From Hypsibius dujardini (lineage: Eukaryota; Tardigrada; Eutardigrada; Parachela; Hypsibiidae): a DNA stretch of 24,160 bases. This document shows, in pieces, positions 1 to 8,756 of this stretch. The first letter of the stretch is position 1. Every line of letters begins with the position of its first letter. The position numbers and the translations under genes are program-made. A model generated the notes under the pieces. It was not told where the DNA came from and ran no database searches. It saw nothing but the letters and a program-made list of their open reading frames with translations. Where the stretch lies: assembly GCA_001579985.1 (NCBI GenBank), contig LRSR01008025.1:1-24160 (forward strand), given 5' to 3'.

Positions 1-1018
1 ATCTTTGCCCTTGTTCAACATGTTTAGTTGATTAAACTTTCATTACACCGGATTAAAACTTACGAGGAGGAATGTACGAATTTGCACCTGGAGGAAGTAT
101 GTTAAATCTAATCAGTTAACTCGAGGACTATCTCGGAAAGCGCTAGCTGGACGTGACGCAATCCGTTCCGTTCCGCTTCATGCTGCACCTATTTGCTCAC
201 TCGTTTTTAATCAATCAAGTTATTGATCACTAGCTTGGTCGTTCAAATCGCACAAAACATCAGTTGCTTTTTATACGAATTATTATTTTATTTTTTTGTC
301 TCTGGAACGTCTCCCAATCCATTCTATCTTGTTTACCCATCTTTTATTTTATTCTCAATACCTCATTCTTTCAGTCATACAGGATTGCTTATCGTATCAT
401 GTACAATTGAGAAGGTACTTTGTTCATGCTTCTATTGGAAGGTATTTCCAACTCTGTTCCGTTAGGTCACACTAATTATTTTGTTTTAGCTTCGATAATC
501 TTGGTTTTGTTGGTAGTGTTTGTCCAGTATTTTGTGACACCGCATTGCCGCCGATCCATTGAAGTCTGTTTACTTACAATAAGTGCCGAATGCGCCGTGA
601 ATCCAGCAATCAATCAATCACCCAATCAAGAAAGCTTCGCAATAGTTTATTATTTTGTTTTTTTTATGTGAGTTTACCAGTTGTGCCAACTGGTAACTGG
701 TAAACTCCAGTTACCAGCTTACCAGTTTAACTATGATGTTATTGTCGTTTATTGTTATTTCATGTTTTGTTTCATAAATATACGGTTTATGTTTTCACTA
801 CGCTGTTGTAAAACTTGAAAGCGGGTTAATTTTTATCGAATTAATTTGAGCTCTTGCATTGCAGGCATAAATTGATTTAATGAATAAATAAATAAATTTA
901 AAATTAAAATACAATATATCCATTTTAAGCGACTGTGATTTAATTGAAACTCCGAAAAATTTGTTCTAAACTACTGAGGTAATTGGCTTTCCCATAAGAC
1001 CTTCTCTTTTCATTTCAG
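1..1018. other. AT-rich stretch without a supported gene
   Basis: I see no convincing coding exon here. The longer open frames (about 223-465 and 420-671, + strand) are rich in Phe, Leu and Ser, as expected from T-rich DNA, and have no family signature. There is a short (AATC)n run near 605-620. At about 670-730 the words TTACCAG and CTGGTAA alternate several times, so the segment can fold back on itself. A pyrimidine-rich AG at 1017-1018 could be a splice acceptor for the segment that follows. Confidence 0.4.
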
Positions 1019-1167
1019 AATCGTCACTATGATATCATTGCGGAAGCCGTATGAACTCCGAACCGCCGAAGAAAGAACCGTGCATTAGTGCTCTTTCAAT
1101 GATGTGTGTGAATTCATAAAAAGAATTAAATGAATTAAAATTAGCCGGCAAAGTTTGCTTGAATAAA
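1019..1167 (+). other. Possible last exon and poly(A) signal of a gene lying mostly upstream
   Basis: A good acceptor (TTTTCATTTCAG) ends at 1018. Two frames stay open beyond it: one gives 11 codons ending in TGA, the other 22 codons ending in TAG (...KPYELRTAEERTVH). An AATAAA lies at 1162-1167. Together these could be the 3' end of a + strand gene, but no matching upstream exon was found in the window and the peptides are too short to identify. The call rests only on the acceptor and the poly(A)-like hexamer. Confidence 0.2.
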
Positions 1168-1181
1168 AAACTTATTTTATC

Positions 1182-1512
1182 ATGCGGAGCGAGCGAAGCG
1201 AGCGAAGCATTTCTTATTCAGCTCTGCTGGTGGCCGGTTTGATGTCCGGCCTCGCCCAGGCGTACGCATGGGCACGTGTACGGTCCGCGTGGGCGCGTGG
1301 GCGAGGACGACGCGCTGTGTGTATGACGTCACGCAGCGCTGCATTCAGCTCTGCTGGTGGCCGGTTTGATGTCCGGCCTCGCCCACGCGTACGCATGCCC
1401 ACGTGTACGGTCCGCCCACGCCGTGTGGGTGGGCGACGCGCTGTCCGTGTGTCTGACGTGACGTCCTTGCCCATTGCCCATTGCCCCAATTATCAATACG
1501 CGAGCTCCGCAT
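1182..1512. repeat. GC-rich 127-bp tandem duplication with short inverted ends
   Basis: Two copies of a roughly 127-bp unit lie head to tail, the first starting at about 1217 and the second at about 1344, each opening with TTCAGCTCTGCTGGTGGCCG. Copy 2 differs from copy 1 by scattered changes and small indels near its end. The block is far richer in G+C and CpG than its flanks. ATGCGGAGC at 1182-1190 is matched by its inverse complement at 1504-1512, so the block may be a short mobile element. Arg-rich open frames on both strands arise from the GC content and are not taken as genes. Confidence 0.6.
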
Positions 1513-1631
1513 TTCTTAGTGTATAACATACACTTGCTAGTTTAAAAGAATAGCCGCATTCCAGCATATAATATAGGATTTTAAATATAATAATAATTTA
1601 AAGTGAATTTAGTGATTTTAAATAAAAAGAG

Positions 1632-2220
1632 GGTACCACTATTGTCCCACCCTTCTCCCACCCTTTCACTATAGTCCCAACCTTTTTGTTTTTTATTTTG
1701 AATAAAGTTGAATAATGGAACAGATGGCTGTTCTTGATTTATTACAGATAAAATCAAACACTACGAGACTAAATAAGGATTGTTTTAGCGGTTAGAAGAT
1801 TAGGGCAGAAAGTCAGTTTCCCAATCAGCATATGAAGCATACCGGTTCTTTCGCTGCCGTTATCTTTGGTTGGTAAAGCTGCTCCGCTTCTTGGGAGCCT
1901 GTCTGTTCCGAGTCGGAAATACCTTCATTGTCATCTGAGCGGTCCCCGTCATCTGCGACGGAGCTGTCACTCTCCCTCATTTTGTCTCGATACTGTAGTC
2001 GGAGTACTAATAAACTATTGGAAATTGTTAACTCTTGGATTTCAATCATTTCATCAATCAGTAATATATCTTTGAATAATTAAGTATCTTGGTAACGTCT
2101 TGAAAGTTATTTTTTATTGTATTTCAATTAAAAAAATTAAAAGGATGGGACCATAGTGAAAGGGGTGGGAAAAGGATGGGACTGTAATGAATGGGTGGGA
2201 AAGTGTGGGAGTATAGTGAT
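1632..2220. mobile_element. MITE-like element with sub-repeated terminal inverted repeats
   Basis: The left end (about 1632-1690) and right end (about 2141-2220) are inverted, diverged copies of one sequence built from a short unit of the type CCCACCCTTTCACTATAGTC. The right arm holds one more unit than the left. The arms enclose about 450 bp. On the minus strand the interior has a 74-codon frame (1825-2049) with an acidic Asp/Ser-rich stretch; this could be a relic of a transposase N-terminus but cannot be assigned. The target-site duplication is not clear. Confidence 0.6.
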
Positions 2221-2362
2221 TTCCTAAAAAAATGTGCCTTTAACTATATAAATATATTTTACTTAAAATGAAAAGAGGCTTTTTGAGCCATTTAAAATAG
2301 CAACTATTAAATACATATATTTAAAAAACACTACCGTGCCTTACCGTATTGTACCAGGACAC

Positions 2363-2395
2363 ATTAATAGTAAGGCATGCGCCGTTACTATTAAT
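2363..2395. repeat. Perfect 11-bp inverted repeat (hairpin)
   Basis: ATTAATAGTAA at 2363-2373 is followed by an 11-nt spacer and its exact inverse complement at 2385-2395. The spacer itself contains GGC-ATGC-GCC, so the stem can extend with one bulged base. It lies about 240 bp upstream of the PM20D2-like start codon. No function can be read from it. Confidence 0.6.
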
Positions 2396-2637
2396 TTGCC
2401 CTGATTGTACCGAGTGACGCAGTGATGTGCCGGTACCTATCTGCCTTGCAGTCTTCCTAATCTAATCTCGGGACTGCATCTTATCAAAAGAAAGTTTAAC
2501 GTATTTTCGTTTTCAGAACGGCACTTCCGACTTACCCGAAACTGAGACGCATGAGTATAGCATCTCCCTGGTAATCCTTCCGCCCGCCCTGAACGGTCCT
2601 TCCTCCCGCCATTCCTTCTACGGACCATCCATCTGCG

Positions 2638-5600
2638 ATGGAGAGTGCCAGCACCTTTGACATCTCGACGGCATTTGCAGACGTCCAGGCCCATGTCGAT
2701 AAATTATCCCCGGAATTGCGCATTCTAAGCATGGCCATTTGGAATCGTCCGGAGACGGCGTATGAGGAGCACTTTGCCCACAGTCTGCTGACCGATTTCC
2801 TGGCCGGCAAGGGCTTCACCGTTACCCGGCATTTCCACCTTCCGACGGCATTCCGCGCGGAATTCCAGAGTGCCCATTTTGATCCTGCCCGGCATTACAC
2901 CGTGGCCTATCTCTCGGAATACGACAGTACGTAATACCGCTGCATACGTCCATATACATGTACAGTAAGCGACAGAATTTAATCTAATGGAGGGTCCCGG
3001 AAATGGGCAAAAGGGGCGGGGCAAGGGTAATGATTGAACAATCAACCAATCGACTGCGCTCTGATTGATCGGCAGCTCCCCTGGTTGATTGGTTGATTGT
3101 TCAAGTGGTACGCATGCCCCGCCCATTTTGCCCATTTCCGAGACCCTCCGATAGATTAAATTCGGTCGCTTACTCTACACATAATTTTAAAGTACCAGAT
3201 ACAATGATAGCGCTTATTTGGGACGTTTTTCATGGGTGGAACGCAGAAAGCCTCCGCTTTATTTTGTTTTAAGTACTACAATATTAGTGATGATTTATAA
3301 AATCTATTTCATCGGTGACGAAATCAGACCATTTTTTTGGCAAAATTTCAAATGTATAAAAACACCGGAAAAATCCAATTTCCATGATCTTCACGGAAAA
3401 AATGGCGGTTTATAGAAATGTATAAAATATGATTACTAGTATGTTGACACTGTCCCATCTCTAATTTAATTTGGAATCGATGGGCATCAACCAATTATTA
3501 TTTTTGATGTAAGGGGACGGAGCTGTGAACAGTTTTTAAAATTGGCCGACAATTCAAGCGAACCTTTCAAAGTTGGCATAGAGCCCCGCCCCCTGATGTC
3601 AGTTAAATATTTAAATAAAATTATCCCAAATTATCCAATTTGGGATGGGACACAGTTACTATAATCGTATTTATTGCATTTCAATATACCGTCATTTTTA
3701 CGGGGAAGACCAATGAAAACGGAATCTTCCCGTGCTTTTCCAACTTTGAAATGTCGCCAAAAAAGTTTTGATTTAGTCACCGATGAAATAAATTTTATGA
3801 ATCATCACTAATATTTTACCACTAGTACTTTGAAAAAACTAAAGAGGAGGCATTCTGCGTTCCACTTATGAAAATCTTCCCAAGTTTTTATTGTACTGGA
3901 TTTAACCAGTCGAGAATATAATACCTGTCACTATGTGAGTGCATACACTGTATGCCTTTATTTGAATGTTTTCAATCATTCACTAGTTGAGAGGACAAGA
4001 AAGAATTGCTCTGAAAGCTTAACAAGTGGATATTGTTCGTTTGCAGGCCTTCCGGTTATCGGACATGCCTGCGGACACAACCTCATCGCCATCTGCGGCG
4101 TCGGAAGTGCCTTAGCGTTGCAGTCGCTTCTCCGGATAGGCACCGGACTTGAAGGGCGGGTACGTCGTTTTGATGGTCCGCAGATGCACTAGACTGTATT
4201 CGCACTTCCTCACCAAGATACGGATTTCGTATTTTTCGATGACGCTACTAGAATAATAATATAAGAGTGGAATAGGTAAAATAACTTGAACCAATTGTGT
4301 GAGGTACTAAGTAAATCAAAGCTCCACGCGTCAGCAGAGTATTCGAGTCTCTTTTATAGCGATCGTTGCATTATAGCATCAAATAGAGGTTTCTTATTAC
4401 TAATACCTTGGACAAGTTTGTGATGATAAGTTAGAAGAAAATGAATATGCATTCTGATGCAAAACAAATGAGCATGATGTGTATGTAATAAGACGGCCGG
4501 AAAGTGGTATTGAAAACGTTAGTAGAGCTACTAGTACCAGTAATGTCCGCATTAGCGTACCGTATACTCCCTGGCTCCCCGCATCAAGGGGCAGCACATG
4601 TATAAACTGTTCAGAAGTGACGTACCCTTGAATCTTGTCGGCTTTTTGTGATTTGATAGGTTATATGTTTAGGAACACCGGCTGAGGAGACGTCGGGCGG
4701 AAAAATTGATCTTCTTAATGCCGGAGCTTTCGTGGGAATCGATTTCTGCATGATGGCGCATCCGTCCGGCGTGAACATTACCAAGCCAGATTTCATCGGC
4801 CTCCTGGAGGTATATTTTCGACCATGTTGATTGATTTTTCTTTGCAGTTACTCCTTACCGTTTTCTCCGAATACTGTAGCCTCGGTCAACATATTCGGTC
4901 TGCTTGTGCATGGCTCTGCCTGCCTGTCTACCTGTGTTGTATGTCTGACTGTATGTCTGTCAGCCAGTCTGTCTGTCTGCTGTCTACCGGTCATGTCCGT
5001 CCTTTACGTCTGTATGTCTGTCTATTTGTCTATTTGTCTATTTGTTTGTCTTTCAGTGTGAAGTTGAGTTCTTCGGAAAGGACAACGATGCCGGGCCGGA
5101 ACCATGGAGTAGTAGCGCTTCGGCAACGGACGCCGCCGTGTTACTCTACACTTCTCTCTCCTTACTACGGCAGAAGCTCAACGCCGGGAACCAGATCCAC
5201 GGAGTGATATTTGAAGCGGGAAAACCGCAACCCACAGGAAAATCCTATGCAAAATGTCATTACTACATGCGCACGCCGACCGTTCCGGAAATGGACACAC
5301 TGAAGCAGTCTTTCCAGGCAGCTCTCGATTCAACAGCCTTGATTTGTGGTATGTACATCCACGATCACGAATATCATTTCGAGGTCTCGGAGCACATCAT
5401 TTTATCATGTGGCAAAGATAAACGGGTCTTTTTGCTTGATATAGGATGCACAGTTAAACGGGAATATGCCATCGCACCATTCGAAGGACTTATCTCGAAT
5501 CAACTGATGGCCAGCCTTTACGATAAATATGCTCAACAGCTAGGTGCGTTAACCTGTCTCTGTCTCTCTCTCTGTCTTACTGTCTGTCTGTCTGGTTTAA

Positions 5601-6265
5601 TGTCAATCATTCATCTTGGTGGCTTTACCCGCATGTATCTCTCTCAGTGGTTCTGTCTAGTTGCGGGTCTATCTATCTGCCTGATTGCCGCTATTGTGAC
5701 CTTATATATATTTGTCTGTCTGAAATTTTTTTTGCCTGCTCACCTGTCTGGTTGTCTGTCTGTGTGTAGCCTCGTCAGGCGTTGTGCCCTTTGGTCGATT
5801 TACTACTAGTGCCGTACGTGGAACTTTTGCTGTACTTATGCATGGCTTGGGTTTTAGGATTTGACAGTCCGGATTTGCCGCCAAGCTACGGCTCAACGGA
5901 TATGGGAAATGTACGTGCACTACATTAAGGGCAGGCTGCATGGGCTGAAGTTAGTACAATGTCTGTGTTCTGACCAGATCCCATTTTCTCGCAAGGTCTC
6001 CAACAATCTCCCCGGTTTACACCCAGTCTATTCGATCGGAGAATCCACCCTCACGTTGCATACTGAGGATTTCAAAGCCGCCGCAGCTACTGCGTACGCC
6101 CACACTGCAACCCTGAATATTGCCAAGTCGTTGGCCATGGTCGGCGTTGAACTACTGTCTAACACGACGTCGGCTCAATCCGCGAAACTGGCATTCAGTC
6201 TCTCTCCTGCCAGTTGTTTCCAAAAGGCAGTTTTTATAAAGCAACCAAATTATGACAAACTGTAA
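2638..6265 (+). CDS. PM20D2: M20 family peptidase, PM20D2-like; 8 exons, complete
   Basis: Exons: 2638-2926, 4047-4159, 4417-4429, 4673-4809, 5057-5348, 5445-5543, 5858-5910, 5996-6265. All phases agree and give 421 residues, close to the human protein. PM20D2 proteins hydrolyse dipeptides, typically beta-alanyl or gamma-aminobutyryl dipeptides with basic residues, in the cytosol. Family signatures seen: GHACGHN at residues 102-108, TPAEE at 140-144 (catalytic and metal-binding acids), AHP at 167-169, STDMGN just before residue 333, and HTE at 354-356. The metal ligands therefore look intact. The lid-domain GKxxH motif reads GKDND here, with Asp195 where His is expected, and the NxxP substrate loop is also altered. 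A pyrimidine-rich AG near 2515 could end a 5'-UTR intron. The 13-nt exon is inferred from phase and alignment; the other exons are firm. Introns carry two inverted-repeat elements and (CTGN)n tracts. Confidence 0.85.
2965..3173. mobile_element. About 209-bp MITE in PM20D2-like intron 1
   Basis: The left arm starts GTAAGCGACAGAATTTAATC at 2965, and its diverged inverse complement ends GTCGCTTAC at 3165-3173. The arms are nearly 90 bp each, so almost the whole element is foldback. Both arms include the GGGCAAAA/TTTTGCCC and ATTGAACAATCAACC/GGTTGATTGTTC blocks. A short central spacer (about 3050-3085) separates them. No coding capacity. Confidence 0.75.
3195..3899. mobile_element. About 705-bp foldback element in PM20D2-like intron 1
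   Basis: The first ~250 bp (3195-3445) and the last ~240 bp (about 3660-3899) are long diverged inverted copies. For example, GTGGAACGCAGAA near 3236 has its inverse complement near 3860, and AATATTAGTGATGATT near 3282 has its own near 3805. The similarity continues inward through a GTCCCATC block on both sides (near 3453 and 3645). No transposase is present. It starts about 20 bp after the preceding MITE, so intron 1 consists almost wholly of two inverted-repeat elements. Confidence 0.75.
4917..5054 (+). repeat. Degenerate (CTGN)n tract in PM20D2-like intron 4
   Basis: A 4-base periodic run with CTG or TTG kept in register and the fourth base varying (CTGCCTGTCTACCTGTG, then GTCTGTCTG and TATTTGTC units). 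It abuts the acceptor of the next exon and doubles as its pyrimidine tract. Confidence 0.8.
5555..5768 (+). repeat. Degenerate (CTGT)n/(CTGN)n tract in PM20D2-like intron 6
   Basis: Runs of CTGT and TCTC units at 5557-5595 and again at about 5710-5768 are separated by less regular pyrimidine-rich sequence. The tract lies within the intron between the exons ending at 5543 and starting at 5858. The apparent Cys/Leu/Ser-rich coding extension after 5543 is translated repeat and not protein. Confidence 0.75.
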
Positions 6266-6328
6266 GCTCTTTTATTCGATGTAACTAACTAACAAAAATC
6301 GGTCAAAAGCAAAATCTAAACAAGTGAT

Positions 6329-8756
6329 ATGAGCGACTCAGGGAGTAAAAAGCGGAAAAGTGGTGAAGGCGGAACGGAACCGATGACGTAACTCACAGAA
6401 CTGACGTTCTTTCTTTCTTTCGTCGTAGTGTTGCGCTTTTCCACCGATATTGTATTTGTATTATTATTCTATTATTACTGCTTCGCTGATCCATGACAAT
6501 GATTTCGTTTTTCGTCTAAAACACTTCCAAGCTCTGCCATTCTTAATTGCGATTCCACCTCCCAGCCTAGGCGAGAAGATGGCTCTTCGTTTTGGTTCTA
6601 TGCTGAAGATTCGCCCGTTAAGCATGCCAACTGCGTAAGTATGTGGACGCATTTTCACTATTCCCTCCTCCCATTTGTTGTCTTCTTGATCTCTGATTGG
6701 CATGGTTTTTCATAGAATCCGAACGGTCGAATTCACACAGGGCCGTGAAAATGACGATCTTACAGGTAAGTCGAAAAACCTTTGGTATATTTACACGCGT
6801 GGCCATATTATAGCGTTAATCGAGTTACGCCACTTAGCTCGTCTGTTTGTAGAGCCATTCACAGTCGAGCTAAATGGCTTGACTCGGTTCGCTCTGTAAT
6901 GTAGTCGTGTGTATTGGGGCCTTCGGTCAAAACGTCTTCCGCTTTTACGACATCGCTCCCTTTTCCACTTTGAATTTTCAACCACTACTTAGAATTAGTT
7001 GAAATTGTTACCAGTGAAGTCTCAAGGCAGCTTTGTTTATTCGGGGTTGGCAACGATAATTAAAGGGACTTCAAAATTCATGTGCAATCAATCAATCAAT
7101 GAGTAGGGTGTTTCAGAATTGGGTTATTTTCGGCTGAATGATGGGACTCAAAAAGAACAAACCAATCACTGCATTTCCAGAAAAAAGGTAATTTTCGCAT
7201 AAAAACTGATGTATTTCTTTACTAAATAGCGTTCGACACTAGAATAGAGAAACATCCAAAAGAACAAAACATGTACGCGTACGCGGATATCGCTTAATTT
7301 TGATCATTTCATTGAGTTCTTCGTAAACAGTGCCAGTACTAGTACATGTAATACATAGGCCAACCCTGTCTAGAAGTCTATTTTCGCTCTAAGATCTGAT
7401 ATTTTAACACTATTTTGTCCGGTATTAGGTAAAAAAAAAAGGATAATAAATAGCCCTGACATAAGCCAATGCAGCGACACATGAATGGATTCCTAGATGA
7501 TTGGTTGCTTGATTCACAAACTTTTCACGGCCCGACCCATTTCGTTTTCCCATTTTCTTTTTTTGAACGACCGCATCCAAATCAAACTTCGCGCAAAATT
7601 GGCGAGAGCTGTTGTGAGAACCATTGTGCTGGACACAAGGCTTAATCACTAACGTTGTTGTCGTTGATTTCAGATTGCCCCATTCCTCCCTGCCCGAAAA
7701 TTAAATTCAGCCCCAAGTACGACAATGATCATGCATACAAGACGAAGTTCTACAAAGACTATGTAGGTTCACTGTAAAGTACCATCTTCATTTCTATCTG
7801 TCTGTCTCGGTCTGTCTGTTAGTCAGTTTGTCTCTCTATTTTTGCCTATCTATCTCTATCTCTCAGTCTGTCTGATTGCCTGCCTTGCCTGCCTGTCAGC
7901 TTTTCTCTGTGCCTGTCTGCTTCCTTGCTTATCTACCTGCCTGCCTGCCTGCCTGCTTTGTGTATTTCTTTTTTCGTATTTCGTATCTGTATATCTAATG
8001 CCTGCCACTGTCAGTTTTTGTTTACATAGTCTTATGTTTTGTGATTCAGCTTCTTCATAATGTGCACATGGAAAAAAATTTGATCAACACAATCAAGAGC
8101 AAGAAGGAAAAACTGGGACTGATTAGAGCTGCGATCCAGATGGCGACGGCTGAACTCGCCGAACTCTCTGGTTCCCCGACCGACCACACTGAATCGCATC
8201 AGTAGGATTGTGCTACTTTATTTTACATCCGACCGATTTTACGTCTTTTTTTGCTACCTTTTCTGAATAAAGGAACCCGGCCACAATGTTTTAGGACCCA
8301 AAAACCAAAAGAAAGCCCGGAGTGTACGTAAGCTCATGTGCGGATCCATAGGTCTAAGTTTACGGTGGGTATATTTTTACTGCGTGAAGCTGTCGCGTGA
8401 GTACAGTACGAGTACTCGAGTGCAAGGGAGTACGAAAGTCGCCTGTCTGACTGGCATCTACACCTTTGGACAGAAAAATTGGCACCCTCGATTTGTCAAA
8501 GGGCAATTTGTTTTGTCCAGAAAGACAGACAGAAAAACAGACAGATATTCTACAATATGTTTGTTTCAGGTTCCGAGGTGGATTAGGACAGGCTTGGAAT
8601 GATGATCCGAATGACGTCCATGGCAACTTCAAGACGGGCAAAGTACTGCCTCGCGACATTTGGGAGAGGATTCATCATGAAAGATTAAAACTGATGTCTC
8701 ACTCCAGCACCATTAGGGGATTTTCATCGAACGGCATGAAGTTGTTTCAATTTTGA
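6329..8756 (+). CDS. Unrecognised 212-residue protein, 7 exons, complete
   Basis: Exons: 6329-6387, 6566-6634, 6716-6765, 7674-7762, 8050-8201, 8295-8327, 8570-8756. Every junction has GT-AG ends and matching phase, and the total is 639 nt. The start ATG is preceded by an in-frame TAA at 6317. Visible features: a Lys/Arg-rich N-terminus (SKKRKSGEGG), a Pro/Cys patch (DCPIPPCPK) followed by the Tyr-rich KYDNDHAYKTKFYKDY, a probable helix (about residues 90-130, NLINTIKSKKEKLGL...), and a C-terminus rich in His, Arg and Trp (RDIWERIHHERLKL) ending SSTIRGFSSNGMKLFQF. No signal peptide or membrane segment is seen. I could not match it to a family; the short basic-plus-Tyr design would fit a cytoskeletal or axonemal accessory protein, but that is a guess. 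If exon 5 is not spliced, a TAG overlapping its donor (8203) gives a 140-residue form, with an AATAAA at 8266-8271. Confidence 0.7.
6819..6888. repeat. Imperfect 23-bp inverted repeat in intron 3 of the 212-residue gene
   Basis: 6819-6841 and 6866-6888 are inverted copies (about 19 of 23 positions pair) ending in AGCTCG/CGAGCT around a 24-nt loop. The host intron (6766-7673) is about 908 nt, the longest of this gene. The rest of it shows only an (AATC)n run near 7086 and AT-rich sequence. Confidence 0.4.
7795..7955 (+). repeat. Degenerate (CTGN)n tract in intron 4 of the 212-residue gene
   Basis: TCTGTCTGTCTCGGTCTGTCTG grades into CTATCTAT and then CCTGCCTGCCTGCCTG. The period stays at 4 bases while the repeat word changes along the tract. 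A smaller ACAG run at 8521-8547 lies in intron 6 of the same gene. Confidence 0.8.

Noticed and set aside
223-671. Two open frames of 80 and 83 codons
   Set aside because: Phe/Leu/Ser-rich composition follows from T-rich DNA; no splice context or family motif.
1182-1529. Arg-rich open frames on both strands over the GC-rich block
   Set aside because: They overlap a tandem repeat and the same DNA is open in several frames, as expected from high GC.
4493-4515. GGAAAGTGGTATTG as the missing PM20D2 strand exon
   Set aside because: Phase fits only with a stop (TGG TAT TGA), or would need single-base indels; the 13-nt exon at 4417-4429 fits without any change.
4917-5061. CLSVCLSVCL-type peptides in CTGT tracts here and elsewhere
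   Set aside because: Translated (CTGT)n repeats inside introns, not membrane or secreted proteins.
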